64,000 nt of DNA from Spirochaetales bacterium (GTDB lineage Bacteria; Spirochaetota; Spirochaetia; ARS1246), in the NCBI GenBank assembly GCA_002688185.1, contig NZCE01000034.1, forward strand, positions 1-64,000. Direction: 5' to 3'. Every line of letters starts with the position of its first letter. The stretch's first letter is position 1. A program made the position numbers and the translations under genes. Below the pieces are notes generated by a model. It was not told where the DNA came from, ran no database searches, and worked only from the letters and a program-made list of their open reading frames with translations. Positions 25,014-35,659 of the stretch are shown here, piece after piece.

Positions 25014-26546
25014 ATGTCGTCAAGGGATCAAAATCGATTCAAAGCAAAGAGAAAGGCTGAAGAAGCCAAGACTACGACCGCGGAGAAGCGTAGGAGACAC
25101 CCGCTAATTTACGCATTTTCCGTAGCAATTCTGGTCATCGTTATAATAACGTTTATTGGCGGGCCGCTACTTGGACGGCTGGGTGAAGGCGGAGCAATTG
25201 TATTCGGCAGATATGGTAAAAAGGACATAGAGTTCGTTCCGGGAAACTACCTTTCCAGGCAGCGAGATTATCTGTACGACCAGCTGGGGACTAGCGCAAG
25301 TTCAGAAAGCTATGAATGGCAGGCGTATAGGGTATGGAAGGGCGCCTATGACAACACGGTCCTCCACACAGCAATATTGCTGGATGGCGGATCTGCCGGG
25401 CTTCATGTATCTGACAACAGAATCGATGAGATGCTGCTCACCTCGGGGCCGTACATGGTGGACGGAGCCTTTAATGAGGAGCGCTATAAGAACACGCCTT
25501 CCTCGGAAAGATTTCGGTACCGCGGGCTGTATCGGGAAGAGCTGCTCCATCAGCAGTACCTGCAGGATATTTTTAGAAACGGCGTGACGAGCTCAAAGGA
25601 GGCGGTATTTCTCAAAGGCATGGCTTCCGAGGAACGTTCATTTGAGTATGTGCTGTTTAGCTACAGTGACTTTCCCGATGAGCAAGTAGCCGAGTATGGA
25701 GAAGAATACCGGCATCTTTTTCGTAAAATCAAGCTGAGTAGAATTACCATAAAGTCGTCGCTTGCAGAGACGCAGGCAATCAGGCGGCAAATCACAGATA
25801 ATGCGGCGACGTTTGAGGACCAGGCAAAAAACTACTCGAATGACGCGTTTTCCGAAAAGGGCGGTGACATGGGATGGCGAACGTATCACTCCCTTTCAGC
25901 AGACTTCACCGATGCCGGGAATTTGGACTCGCTTTTCGGTCTTCCGCAGGATGATATCAGCCAGATATATGATACGAGCTTTGGATGGATTTTCTTCAAA
26001 ATAGATTCGCCCTCGGTAGACGCCGACCTATCGGACATAGAAACTTTAGAGTCCGTCCGTTCATATATGACGAGATTTGAAAGAGGCAAGATTGAAGACT
26101 ATATCATCTCAATAGCTGAGGAGTTTAAAAGCAGCGCCCAGGAGTCAGGCTTCCAAGACGCCGCCTCTGCAAATTCCTTCGCTGTGTATAATACTGAGAG
26201 CTTTCCAATCAATTATGGCAATACATTTTTTATGGGAGAAATCAAAAGCACCGATGAAACTCAGGATCTGAGCGGCGCTGTGAATAATGAAGCATTTTTT
26301 TTAGAGCTGTTTTCAATAGAGGAGGGCCAAGTCTCCAACCCTCTCATCTTGAATGATACCGTCGGGGTGTTTTCAATGTTGGAAGCCCGCGCAGTCTCAG
26401 AGGAGGACCTGAGCTTTTTGGAGGATTATTATCCTTACATAGTGCAGCAGTACAACGAGCAAGATTTTCAGAATTTCGTTTTTGTCTCTGATATGCTTGA
26501 AGATAATTTTACCAAGGTCTTTTCAGAGATTTTTCTGACTCAGTGA
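25014..26546 (+). CDS. Membrane-anchored SurA/PpiC-like peptidyl-prolyl isomerase
   Basis: A 510-residue protein with a basic N-terminus (KAKRKAEEAK), one membrane segment at about 29-51, an SurA_N-like helical chaperone region at about 75-210, and a parvulin domain at about 230-350. The latter contains ITIKSSLAETQAIRRQI, FEDQAKNYSND and GGDMGWRTYHSL, the standard rotamase blocks. It would help fold proteins in the periplasm, anchored to the inner membrane as PpiD is. ATG 25014 is chosen for the AAGGG site before it. The last codon overlaps the next gene (GTGA), so the two are translationally coupled. Confidence 0.82.
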   Translation: MSSRDQNRFKAKRKAEEAKTTTAEKRRRHPLIYAFSVAILVIVIITFIGGPLLGRLGEGGAIVFGRYGKKDIEFVPGNYLSRQRDYLYDQLGTSASSESYEWQAYRVWKGAYDNTVLHTAILLDGGSAGLHVSDNRIDEMLLTSGPYMVDGAFNEERYKNTPSSERFRYRGLYREELLHQQYLQDIFRNGVTSSKEAVFLKGMASEERSFEYVLFSYSDFPDEQVAEYGEEYRHLFRKIKLSRITIKSSLAETQAIRRQITDNAATFEDQAKNYSNDAFSEKGGDMGWRTYHSLSADFTDAGNLDSLFGLPQDDISQIYDTSFGWIFFKIDSPSVDADLSDIETLESVRSYMTRFERGKIEDYIISIAEEFKSSAQESGFQDAASANSFAVYNTESFPINYGNTFFMGEIKSTDETQDLSGAVNNEAFFLELFSIEEGQVSNPLILNDTVGVFSMLEARAVSEEDLSFLEDYYPYIVQQYNEQDFQNFVFVSDMLEDNFTKVFSEIFLTQ

Positions 26547-28189
26547 CGAGCGGGACGCCCAAGCCTCGGATGATTGCAGCTGAGGAAGGAACCTCGGTAG
26601 CATATTCGGGTCGGCTGCTCTATTCAAGCAGATCGCCGGAAGCACGGGCTAATGCCGTTGCAGATAACGCTGCTCTTTGGCCAGATTCATTAATTTTAGT
26701 ACCTTCACCTATCCTTTTCTATGGCGTAAAGCACCTCATCAATCGACTAAGCTCCGGCTCATATATACTCTGCGTCGAGCTTGATCAGAATCTTATGAAG
26801 TTCTCGGTTCGTTACGCGCCAACGGAATTGCTAAAACATGAGAAACTTTCATACATTAGATCTTCAAGCCCGACACAGGTTGCCCACCACGTAAACAGAC
26901 TTGGTGCAACGCGCTTTAGGCGTGTTGCGATGGTTCCGCTCAGTGGCGGCTATTCGCTCTACAAATCACAATATGACGATATCCGCCGCACTTTGGAACG
27001 TTCAATCGAGCGGCGCTGGCGAAACCAGATGACTCTCATGCATATGAGTAGGCTTTGGATCGCGAACATGATAAAAAACCTTTCCCGCAACTGGTCGAGC
27101 CTGCAGACGGCACTTCCGCGGACGACGCTACCCGTGGTTGTCGCCGGAGCTGGTGAAAGCCTGGAATATTCCCTGCCCTACCTGCGACGCAATAGAAGAC
27201 ATTTCTTTCTGTTTGCCGTAGACACTGCGCTGCCTGTGATCCTCGAATCAGGACTCGAGCCCGACGCTACTCTCGTGCTTGAATCACAGATCGCAAACGC
27301 GATGGACTTTATCAATCATGGTGGCAAACACCTTACCTGCATTTGTGATCTTACATCCCATCCCGCGGTTTTAGAAAACCTCACCTGTACCTGCCATTTT
27401 ATGCTGTCAACGTTTGCCGATGTATCAATTCTGGCTCGCCTAAAACAGGCCGGCATTTGCCCACCTTCGCTGCCGGCGCTCGGGTCCGTTGGCGTCGCCG
27501 CAGTAGAGATTGCATTGCGGCTGACCGCCGCTCCAATAATAATCACCGGTTTGGATTTTTGCTACACATGTGGCAAGCCGCATGCACGCGGCAGCCCGTC
27601 ACATCTGCTTTCTTTGACAAGGACCACTAGGAGGGTCCCTGTCGGCTGGTACACACGCTCATTCGACCGTTCTCCGGTTCGTACGACAGATTTGCGGGGG
27701 TGCAGGATTACGAGCGATCCGGTTCTCTACTCGTACGGGGAGGTGTTGGCGGAAATGCTGCACGGAAAGCCGGGCATTTATGATATGCGTCGGCTAGGCA
27801 TTACGCTGGATATTGCTCATGTGGATGATGTGCAGTTGACGAAACTACTAGGGGAGCATCAGCGACACCGGTGGACCAAGCCCGATTATTCGGCCATAGA
27901 CCAAGCGCCATCACGCGGGAAAATCGCAGAGTTTTTTAGCGGAGAAATCAATCTTATCGATCAAGCGTCCATGTCGATATCACGACCCGGTCTCGCCTCC
28001 CTTAGTTCTGAGAAGAGGACTGAGCTGCTCGGACTGCTCACCAAGCTGGATTACGTGTTTGTCGGATTCCCGGATTCTCACACATGGAAGAACCTAGATG
28101 CGAGCTTTTTGATGCGTTTCTTGGCATCGGCCGCCGAGTATAAGGAACGATTTCTCCGCGGACGAGAACTAGTCACTCTTCAGTCCTGA
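26543..28189 (+). CDS. DUF115 motility-associated factor (Maf-like) protein
   Basis: A 548-residue protein with the DUF115/MptE-like core at about residues 190-350: PVVVAGAGESLEYSL is the nucleotide-binding loop and FAVDTALPVILESGLEPD the following helix-turn. ITGLDFCY follows later. In other bacteria Maf proteins glycosylate flagellin with nonulosonic acids, and spirochaete genomes carry several copies. No sugar donor can be read from sequence. It starts at GTG within the stop of the chaperone gene. Its 3' end overlaps convergent lepA by 17 nt. Confidence 0.83.
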   Translation: MTSGTPKPRMIAAEEGTSVAYSGRLLYSSRSPEARANAVADNAALWPDSLILVPSPILFYGVKHLINRLSSGSYILCVELDQNLMKFSVRYAPTELLKHEKLSYIRSSSPTQVAHHVNRLGATRFRRVAMVPLSGGYSLYKSQYDDIRRTLERSIERRWRNQMTLMHMSRLWIANMIKNLSRNWSSLQTALPRTTLPVVVAGAGESLEYSLPYLRRNRRHFFLFAVDTALPVILESGLEPDATLVLESQIANAMDFINHGGKHLTCICDLTSHPAVLENLTCTCHFMLSTFADVSILARLKQAGICPPSLPALGSVGVAAVEIALRLTAAPIIITGLDFCYTCGKPHARGSPSHLLSLTRTTRRVPVGWYTRSFDRSPVRTTDLRGCRITSDPVLYSYGEVLAEMLHGKPGIYDMRRLGITLDIAHVDDVQLTKLLGEHQRHRWTKPDYSAIDQAPSRGKIAEFFSGEINLIDQASMSISRPGLASLSSEKRTELLGLLTKLDYVFVGFPDSHTWKNLDASFLMRFLASAAEYKERFLRGRELVTLQS

Positions 28190-29978
28190 GCACCGAAAGA
28201 AAAGCCGCCTGAGGTAATTCCACGTTGCCAATCATCTTTAAACGCTTTTTCCCCTCTTTTTGCCTTTCCAGCAACTTTCTCTTTCTCGTTATGTCCCCGC
28301 CGTAGCATTTGGCGGTGACATCCTTTCGCAACGCCGAAATTGTCTCACGTGCAATAATCTGTGACCCTATTGCCCCCTGGATGGGAATCTTGAATTGCTG
28401 ACGAGGTATCTCATCTTTGAGACTCCTGCATATTTGCCTCGCGCGCCCGGCCGAGTTGTCGCGGAAGATTAGACTTGCCAGCGCATCCACCGGATTTCCG
28501 TTTATCAGAATATCAAGGCGTACCAGATCGGTGTCCCGATAGTTGGCGAGGTCATAGTCAAATGAAGCGTAGCCGCGGCTAATTGATTTCAGCCGATCGT
28601 AGAAGTCAAACAGTACCTCGGCAAGGGGCAGCTCATAGGCAAGCTCTACCCGCTTCTCATCCAGATAGGTCAGGTTAGTCTGCAGGCCCCGCTTCTCCAA
28701 ACACAGGTTCATCACATTTCCCAAAAAATTGGACGGGGTAATGATGATTGCCCGTATGAATGGTTCCTGCACCTGCTGTATAGTCGAGGGATCCGGATAT
28801 TCCACCGGGTTATCCACCACCACCTCCGACCCGTTGTTGAGGACGAGCATATATTTAACCGAGGGGCTGGTAAAAACCACCGCAAGTCCAAACTCCCGCT
28901 CGAGCCTTTCCTGCACAACTTCAAGATGGAGCAGTCCGAGAAATCCGCAGCGGAAACCGAACCCAAGCGCCACCGATGAATCGCGTTCATACGCGAGAGA
29001 TGCATCATTGAGCTTGAGCTTTGCCAGAGAAGTCTGAAGTTCCTCATAATCGTCGGCATCTATCGGATAAATGGACGAAAATACAACGGGTTTTACCTCC
29101 CTGAATCCGGGCAGCGGCTCCTCACAACCGAGTGTGCTCGTCGTTATGGTATCACCAATTCGCACATCGCCGATATTCTTGATTCCTGCAACCAAGTAGC
29201 CTACATCGCCCGCGCATAGTCCGGCAGTTATTTCCCTCTTTAGCTTAAATATGCCGGTCTCTTCTACTTCATAATGTTTCCGGCTTGACATCAGCCTAAT
29301 CTCGACCCCTTTTGCAAGCCTCCCTGTGAATACGCGAACGTGGACGATAACGCCCCGGTACGGATCGTAATGGGAATCAAAAATCAGGGCGCGCAACGGG
29401 TCTTCTTCTTTACCCTTAGGTGGGGGTATGGTATGTACAAGTGTTTCCAGCAGCGTGCCAATATTTGTACCAACTTTGGCCGAAACAGCAACAGCATCCT
29501 GAGGATCAAGTCCGAGATCGTGCTCAATCTGTCGCAATGCAAAATCTATGTCCGCGCTGGGCAGATCGATTTTATTGATGACGGGGATAATCTCCAAATC
29601 ATGCTCAAGGGCCAAATACATATTCGATAGCGTCTGTGCCTCGACTCCCTGAGTAGCGTCAACAATCAGCAACGCACCCTCGCATGCCGAAAGCGCTCTG
29701 GAAACTTCATAGGTAAAATCGACATGACCGGGCGTGTCAACGAGATTGAGCTGGTAAAGGTGTCCGTCCTCGGCCGAATAGGGGATAGTGATTGCGTGTG
29801 ATTTAATGGTAATTCCGCGCTCTCTTTCGATATCCATGTTATCCAAAACTTGGTCTACCATATCTCGCTCAGCAATTACTTGGCCGCTTTCAATAAAGCG
29901 ATCTGCGAGGGTAGACTTTCCATGATCAATATGCGCGATGATGCAGAAGTTTCTTATGAAGTCCCGTTGCGTATCCAT
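28173..29978 (-). CDS. lepA: Elongation factor 4 (LepA)
   Basis: A 601-residue translational GTPase, normal length. AHIDHGKST (G1) is at about 15-23, RGITIKS (G2), DTPGH (G3) and NKID (G4) are present, and the C-terminal LepA-specific domain with KRKLLERQKEGKKR is intact. It back-translocates or remodels stalled ribosomes. It ends the long minus-strand run that starts at ispE, 58 nt after the HtrA-like gene. Confidence 0.97.
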   Translation of the reverse strand: MDTQRDFIRNFCIIAHIDHGKSTLADRFIESGQVIAERDMVDQVLDNMDIERERGITIKSHAITIPYSAEDGHLYQLNLVDTPGHVDFTYEVSRALSACEGALLIVDATQGVEAQTLSNMYLALEHDLEIIPVINKIDLPSADIDFALRQIEHDLGLDPQDAVAVSAKVGTNIGTLLETLVHTIPPPKGKEEDPLRALIFDSHYDPYRGVIVHVRVFTGRLAKGVEIRLMSSRKHYEVEETGIFKLKREITAGLCAGDVGYLVAGIKNIGDVRIGDTITTSTLGCEEPLPGFREVKPVVFSSIYPIDADDYEELQTSLAKLKLNDASLAYERDSSVALGFGFRCGFLGLLHLEVVQERLEREFGLAVVFTSPSVKYMLVLNNGSEVVVDNPVEYPDPSTIQQVQEPFIRAIIITPSNFLGNVMNLCLEKRGLQTNLTYLDEKRVELAYELPLAEVLFDFYDRLKSISRGYASFDYDLANYRDTDLVRLDILINGNPVDALASLIFRDNSAGRARQICRSLKDEIPRQQFKIPIQGAIGSQIIARETISALRKDVTAKCYGGDITRKRKLLERQKEGKKRLKMIGNVELPQAAFLSVLRTEE

Positions 29979-30036
29979 GGAGTGCCACCATACAAAAACT
30001 AAAATGATTTATCAACAAAATAAGGTGCGGTAAGCC

Positions 30037-31809
30037 TCACAGAAAGTTATTTACGTCCAGATGAGCTACAAGCTGTATGGCCCTCTCAATAAATCCGGCC
30101 TTCCGCTTCTTGATGACGATCTGCATATATGCGACACGGTTTTCTTCATCCACGTCCCATTGCATGATTTTAAGGGGATCATTCACCGAAAGCCCGGTTT
30201 CATCCGCTAATCCTCCGGGAAAGATCCGACTTACAACATACGATGAATCCCAGAAATAGTTGCCGGTTTTTTCTACCGTCATGCCAAAAAGCACCGGAAT
30301 TATCCTCGTATAGATATCTCGCTTGAGGGCCACATCCATCGGAAACTCCGGCCTGGACCCAAGAGAAACAATTCCCTCAGATGGCTCCCCGTCCCTCGTC
30401 CAGCGCACACTCACAAGGGTGTTTGCCTCAAGCTGAAGCAACGTCCTTTGGATTTCCTCTATCGTCTGGGAAGCGTCGCCGTTAACGACCGTAATTAAAT
30501 CCCCCGCCATAATCCCGGCATGATAAGCAGGTTCATCCGGCATAACAAAGGACACTTCCAACCCACGACGAGTTTCCTCGGCCGCCAAGCCCAACCACGA
30601 ATGATCCACCATTCCGCCGAGATAGAGCTCAGGCACAACTTCTGCAATCCAATCGGCAGGAATGGCGAAATTAATGCCCTCAAATTGCTCAATACCGGCA
30701 AAAACGATGCCAATGAGCCGACCATACTCATCTATGAGTGGGCCACCACTGTTGCCCGGGTTCACCGGCACATCAACCTGCACCGCGTTTCCTAAAGGCA
30801 AGAATCGCCGCCCGACCGCAGATACGATCCCTGAAGTTACGGTATTGTGTAGGCCGCCGGGCGACCCTATTGCCATAATTCTGTCCCCCGGGCTATATGA
30901 AATATCGAGCACTATGGGGAAATGGAAATCCGCCCGTATTTCAGTTTTGAGGAGAGCAACGTCCAGGGCGCTGTCCCACCCCACTACTCGCGCCGGAATA
31001 CGATCATGCTCCGAACCCGCGGGGCGGATATAAAGCCGCGAAAATCCCTCATATTCGGGATTTACCTCGCTCTCAATTACGTGATAATTGGTGAGAATGT
31101 ATCCACGAGGATCGATAAAAAAACCACTGCCGATTACGCTGTCCGGATATCCCACACCTCGCTCGAGCCTAATCCCTTTGTTTACGAGTATCGTAACAGT
31201 TCCACTAACCATTGATGATGTTTTAGGCGGGGACAACGCATAATCAGCTTCCCCCGAGCTTTCGGTTAGATTGGAAAGAGCGACAAATAATGAGCCATAT
31301 CCAAGCTCGCCGGCCGCGGTTTGAAAGAGCTCAACATCGCCTGAATCAAGGCCGGCTATGGCACCGGCATTTGCCAGGGTTATAAGGGCCGGTACGGCTT
31401 CACCTCGGGCAAGAAGCTGCTTTGCCTCCGCCTGAATCAATTTTTCAGCCGTCCATTCCGCGTATTGATTCTTGCCAAAAACCAACCGAGATGAGAGAAA
31501 CAGTGAGCGAGCAGTGCGGAAATCCTTGTTAGAAATGGCATCCTCAAACAGACTGACGAGTATCTGAGCTGCATCCTCCTGGAGAGCTTCCAAGGTCGAG
31601 GCTGGAACCGGGACTTCACCCTTCTCAAGGAGCGATATATGCTGCAATGCCCGGAAGGGATCTCCCGATTGAATATCCTCCTCAATCTGGTCGACGGTGA
31701 CTTCAGTGAGGGCCGGAGTAGCGACATACTGCCCCGTGCTCGAGCATCCGGAGAGCAACAAGGGTACAATGATACAGAATATATAGACCTTTGCTCTACG
31801 CAGGTCCAT
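30037..31809 (-). CDS. HtrA-like trypsin/PDZ lipoprotein
   Basis: A 590-residue protein. A lipoprotein signal ends in LLLSGCSS, so it should be anchored by a lipidated Cys near residue 22. An N-terminal helical region of about 150 residues precedes a trypsin-like domain with His in TNYHVIES, Asp in ALDVALL and Ser in PGNSGGPL, a complete HtrA triad. A PDZ domain (YHAGIMAGDLITVVNGD) and a C-terminal second PDZ-like part follow. It would degrade or refold misfolded envelope proteins. ATG 31809 is chosen because the signal peptide starts there; this overlaps the ftsH 3' end by 14 nt. Confidence 0.88.
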   Translation of the reverse strand: MDLRRAKVYIFCIIVPLLLSGCSSTGQYVATPALTEVTVDQIEEDIQSGDPFRALQHISLLEKGEVPVPASTLEALQEDAAQILVSLFEDAISNKDFRTARSLFLSSRLVFGKNQYAEWTAEKLIQAEAKQLLARGEAVPALITLANAGAIAGLDSGDVELFQTAAGELGYGSLFVALSNLTESSGEADYALSPPKTSSMVSGTVTILVNKGIRLERGVGYPDSVIGSGFFIDPRGYILTNYHVIESEVNPEYEGFSRLYIRPAGSEHDRIPARVVGWDSALDVALLKTEIRADFHFPIVLDISYSPGDRIMAIGSPGGLHNTVTSGIVSAVGRRFLPLGNAVQVDVPVNPGNSGGPLIDEYGRLIGIVFAGIEQFEGINFAIPADWIAEVVPELYLGGMVDHSWLGLAAEETRRGLEVSFVMPDEPAYHAGIMAGDLITVVNGDASQTIEEIQRTLLQLEANTLVSVRWTRDGEPSEGIVSLGSRPEFPMDVALKRDIYTRIIPVLFGMTVEKTGNYFWDSSYVVSRIFPGGLADETGLSVNDPLKIMQWDVDEENRVAYMQIVIKKRKAGFIERAIQLVAHLDVNNFL

Positions 31810-33679
31810 CGGTCGCTCGACGATCCGGCAAATCAAGGAGCTTGCGTATTTCCTCATCATCGAGGGTCTCCTTCTCTATGAGTGTCTCTGCCAACTTTGT
31901 GAGCTGTTCACGATGGGTCGTGAGTATTTCCCTTGTTTCTTCAAGGCTATCTGAAATGATCTTCGTAATCTCCGCATCGATCGTTCTCGCGGTTTTTTCT
32001 GAATAATCCTTATGCCGGGCAATTTCTTTCCCAAGAAAAATCGGTTCATCCTCTTTTCCGTATGAGACCGGACCCAAGTCCGCGCTCATACCCCATTCAC
32101 ACACCATCCTACGCGCCATTTCCGTAGCTTGCTCTATATCATTTTTAGTGCCGGTCGAAGTTTCGTGATATATAATCTGCTCTGCAACGTAGCCGCCCAT
32201 GGTGATCTTAATCCTGTCCAGAAGCCAACTTCTACTTCGAGAAAAAGTTTCCTTTTCAGGGATCGAGAGAGACAATCCAAGCGCCTGGCCGTGGGGAACC
32301 ACGGTTACTTTGTGCAATGGATCGGCGTTTTTCAAATAGTAATGAAGAAGTGCATGTCCTGCCTCGTGAAAGGCCGTCATTCTTTTTTCTTCAGGGGTTA
32401 TGACCCTCGATTTCCTCGCGATGCCCAATAATATTTTATCGCGTGCGGACTCAAAATGCTGCATTGCAACGACTTCTTTATTTTCTCGCGCTGCAAAGAG
32501 CGCGGCTTCATTTACGAGATTTGCGAGATCCGCTCCGGAAGTACCCGGTGTAGCGCGTGCAAGCCTGGCAAGATCGACGTTTGAGCCAAGCGGGATTTTC
32601 TTTGAATGTATCTGCAAAATCGCTTCACGCTCCTTGACGTCCGGCATATCAACCACAACTTGCCTATCAAAACGACCAGGGCGGAGCAAGGCCGGATCGA
32701 GTACATCCGGTCGGTTTGTAGCAGCTAAAATAATCACACCGTCTTTGGTGTCAAACCCGTCCATTTCCACAAGCATTTGGTTGAGGGTTTGCTCTCGTTC
32801 ATCGTGCCCGCCGCCGTAGCCCGCTCCGCGCGTTCTCCCGACGGCATCAAGCTCATCGATAAATAAAATACACGGCGCGCTTTTTCTCCCTTGCTCAAAG
32901 AGGTCTCTTACACGACTGGCTCCGACGCCCACAAACATCTCCACAAAATCCGACCCGGAAATATGAAAAAAGGAAACATTAGCCTCTCCGGCTATCGCTT
33001 TGGCTAGCAATGTTTTCCCGGTTCCGGGCATACCTACAAGGAGAACTCCCGTCGGAATCCGGGCACCGATTTTTGTGAATTTGCCGGGATTTTTGAGAAA
33101 CTCCACCACCTCCTGAAGCTCGAATTTGGCCTCAGTTTGCCCTGCGACATCCGAAAATGTTATCCGTTTGGTGGTCTCCAGGTACCGCTTGGCGCGGCTC
33201 TTTCCAAAAGAAAAAGCCTTGTTACCGCTCCCTTGCACCTGGCGGAACATAAACCAGATAAATATAAAACCCAAAATCCACGGTATGAACTCAAGCACTA
33301 CGCGAAACGGTGAAACGCTCTTTGCTCCGCCGCTGATACTAACCCCCTTGCTCAAGAGCAGAGGCATAAGATCATCATGGTAATAAGGTATATTCGTTTT
33401 GAAAAATGTCAGCTCTCCGGCTACATCTTTTAGCTTTCCCTGAATTTCATTATGGTCGAGTATTTTTACCTCTTCTATCTGGCCCTGGTCTAAGCGTCCC
33501 AAAAAAACCGAATACGGGATCTCATTTGATGTGCCGCGATTATTAACGGCGAATAGAAAAATGAACATCACAATAAGGGATACGAAGAAGAAAAGGGCAA
33601 ACCTGTTGTTTCCAAAATTGAAGCGGGTTGGTTTATTATTTCTGTTTCCAGGTTCGTTCCGATTGTCCTGGTTACTCAA
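31796..33679 (-). CDS. ftsH: ATP-dependent zinc metalloprotease FtsH
   Basis: A 627-residue membrane AAA protease. Two membrane segments lie at about 27-46 and 121-145 around a periplasmic loop. The Walker A box is GMPGTGKT, Walker B is [10 protein letters not shown], the second region of homology [19 protein letters not shown], and the zinc motif FHEAGHA. It extracts and degrades membrane and unstable cytosolic proteins. Its start overlaps the tilS stop by 4 nt, showing tight coupling. Confidence 0.98.
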   Translation of the reverse strand: MSNQDNRNEPGNRNNKPTRFNFGNNRFALFFFVSLIVMFIFLFAVNNRGTSNEIPYSVFLGRLDQGQIEEVKILDHNEIQGKLKDVAGELTFFKTNIPYYHDDLMPLLLSKGVSISGGAKSVSPFRVVLEFIPWILGFIFIWFMFRQVQGSGNKAFSFGKSRAKRYLETTKRITFSDVAGQTEAKFELQEVVEFLKNPGKFTKIGARIPTGVLLVGMPGTGKTLLAKAIAGEANVSFFHISGSDFVEMFVGVGASRVRDLFEQGRKSAPCILFIDELDAVGRTRGAGYGGGHDEREQTLNQMLVEMDGFDTKDGVIILAATNRPDVLDPALLRPGRFDRQVVVDMPDVKEREAILQIHSKKIPLGSNVDLARLARATPGTSGADLANLVNEAALFAARENKEVVAMQHFESARDKILLGIARKSRVITPEEKRMTAFHEAGHALLHYYLKNADPLHKVTVVPHGQALGLSLSIPEKETFSRSRSWLLDRIKITMGGYVAEQIIYHETSTGTKNDIEQATEMARRMVCEWGMSADLGPVSYGKEDEPIFLGKEIARHKDYSEKTARTIDAEITKIISDSLEETREILTTHREQLTKLAETLIEKETLDDEEIRKLLDLPDRRATDGPA

Positions 33680-35106
33680 ATGTTTTCTCTCCTATCTACT
33701 ATTGATAATGTCAAGATTGAAAGGCCATCGGTTTGCGCCGGTATCCGCCACAACCTGTCCGCATACCCAATAACGCTGCCGATGACTGCCCTTATACCTG
33801 TGCAGTCTTCGCACACCGGTATCATCCACCGCTTCTCCTGCGGCACTTTCCATTCATTAAACAGCTTTTTAAGGGATTTTTTTCCGTTGAGAAACCGAAT
33901 TTCGTCTCCTTCCCTGCGTGATCGTATAACCAATGGAAAGTGTAAATATTGGACCGGCAATGCTCCGAGCGTTTTGTCCGATTCCAAACTAGGTCGGCGC
34001 TCAACATGAAGCCTCGGTTTAGAACAAAACAGGCTCCAACCATTCTCTTCTTTTCCTGTTACTACAATAAAGTACCCTTTTTCCTGTTTTAAAACAACAT
34101 CCTGCTCGCAAAAAACGGAGTCGCCAAGGATGCGCAAACAAAATCCGTGGCCGCTAAGCAACACTTTATTATTTGTCGTCTCGCCGATGAAAGCTAACCC
34201 TTTAGTGAATCGAAACGGCAGTCGCCGTGTCCGGTATGAGCTTGTACCCATCTCATTATATATGGTACGGACCGATTCTATGCGAATAATCGGGTGAGCA
34301 TGCATGAAAGAGGAGAGGGAGACCCGATACCCACCGCTCACCCGCTCCCACCTGATGTCGTTTTCAACATGAGCATTGATGAAGGACTCAGAGAGCTGCA
34401 TTTTCTCTGAGAGGGATAATAGCGCCTTCTCATATCCGCCGAATATTCTCTCAAGCATGGGACTTATTTCATGCCGTATTCGATTTCTCATGAATTGATA
34501 GGATAAATTCGATGAGTCTAGAAAAAAGCCAAGCCCATGCGAATTTAAATACTCAAGAACTTGGCGCTTTTTCCAGGTAAGCAACGGACGGATAACACTT
34601 CCGTTAACCCTCGGGATCCCCGACAAACCCCTCACTCCTGATCCTTGAAAAAAGCGCTGTATGAGAGTTTCGAGTTGATCGTCTAAAGTGTGGCCGGTGG
34701 CGACGAAATGAAAGGTTTGATCTGCAGCCGTGCGTTGCAGAAAATCGTACCGCTTTATGCGCGCCGCCTCCTCCGTCGATATTCGATGATCTTTGGAAAA
34801 CTCCTCGATCTCGCCTACGGCGGCACGTTCAGTGTAAAGGCGTATTTTTAATCGCCCAGCACATGTCGTAACATGGTGCTCCTCTTCATCGGATTCGTTC
34901 TTACCCCTCAGGTTATGGTTAAAATACGCGGCTGCGGGTTTAAGCCCAAGCACCGTACCATGGGTTGCGAGCAGATGGAGCAGGCAAAGGCTGTCCGGGC
35001 CGCCTGAAAAAGCCACCAAAATATCACTACCTGCCCTCGCACCGGCATTTTCAACAAATGCGAGGGATTCCTTAATTTGCTTTGTCAGCCTTTCTGTTGA
35101 GCTCAT
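33676..35106 (-). CDS. tilS: tRNA(Ile)-lysidine synthase
   Basis: A 476-residue enzyme that converts the wobble C of tRNA-Ile(CAU) to lysidine so that AUA is read as Ile. The ATP-binding PP-loop SGGPDS is near residue 35, followed by the FNHNLRG and ATGHTLDDQLET blocks, and a C-terminal substrate-binding region with SRREGDEIRF. Length matches long TilS forms. It lies between pth (35-nt overlap) and ftsH (4-nt overlap). Confidence 0.95.
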   Translation of the reverse strand: MSSTERLTKQIKESLAFVENAGARAGSDILVAFSGGPDSLCLLHLLATHGTVLGLKPAAAYFNHNLRGKNESDEEEHHVTTCAGRLKIRLYTERAAVGEIEEFSKDHRISTEEAARIKRYDFLQRTAADQTFHFVATGHTLDDQLETLIQRFFQGSGVRGLSGIPRVNGSVIRPLLTWKKRQVLEYLNSHGLGFFLDSSNLSYQFMRNRIRHEISPMLERIFGGYEKALLSLSEKMQLSESFINAHVENDIRWERVSGGYRVSLSSFMHAHPIIRIESVRTIYNEMGTSSYRTRRLPFRFTKGLAFIGETTNNKVLLSGHGFCLRILGDSVFCEQDVVLKQEKGYFIVVTGKEENGWSLFCSKPRLHVERRPSLESDKTLGALPVQYLHFPLVIRSRREGDEIRFLNGKKSLKKLFNEWKVPQEKRWMIPVCEDCTGIRAVIGSVIGYADRLWRIPAQTDGLSILTLSIVDRRENI

Positions 35107-35647
35107 TCATCACATATTCTATCGAATGATCAAGAAGTAGCTCGATGGCCCGAGCAGCACGCTCTACCGATAGGTGAAGGGTCCGTTTTTCTTGATCGTC
35201 CGGGATGCCCAGCACCCAGTCGACGACGTCGACCGGAAAGGCCGGCCGACCAATTCCAATGTACAGCCGCATAAACTCGTCGGTGCCTAAACAGGCTATA
35301 ATTGATTTTAGCCCATTATGGCCGGCGTCCTTTCCCCTACGTTTCAGTCTGCAAACTCCGGGTTCCAGATCCAGCGTATCGCACACGACCAACAACCGTT
35401 CCGGTGAACTGTTGAGTTTTTTGAGTATCCCCGGGAGCGACAACCCTGAGTTATTCATAAATTGAAGGGGTTTCACAAGAGCCAATTCGCCTTTGCGCTG
35501 CGAATCTGCACCAATCTCGTAGGGTCGAAAAAAAGGTCGACGGAGATTAATTCTCCGGCCGGCGGCAAGAAAATCCACCGTTCTAAACCCGATATTATGC
35601 CTCGTATCTCTGTAACGGGGGCCCGGATTCCCTAGGCCTACGATCAC
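35072..35647 (-). CDS. pth: Peptidyl-tRNA hydrolase
   Basis: A 191-residue hydrolase of standard length that frees peptides from prematurely released peptidyl-tRNA. It starts IVGLGNPGPRY, has the catalytic His in RHNIGF, KPLQFMNNSG and GKDAGHNGLKSI, and FMRLYIGIGRP. It directly follows rplY on the same strand and overlaps tilS by 35 nt. Confidence 0.97.
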   Translation of the reverse strand: MIVGLGNPGPRYRDTRHNIGFRTVDFLAAGRRINLRRPFFRPYEIGADSQRKGELALVKPLQFMNNSGLSLPGILKKLNSSPERLLVVCDTLDLEPGVCRLKRRGKDAGHNGLKSIIACLGTDEFMRLYIGIGRPAFPVDVVDWVLGIPDDQEKRTLHLSVERAARAIELLLDHSIEYVMNELNRKADKAN

Positions 35648-35659
35648 GAGAGCCAGAGA

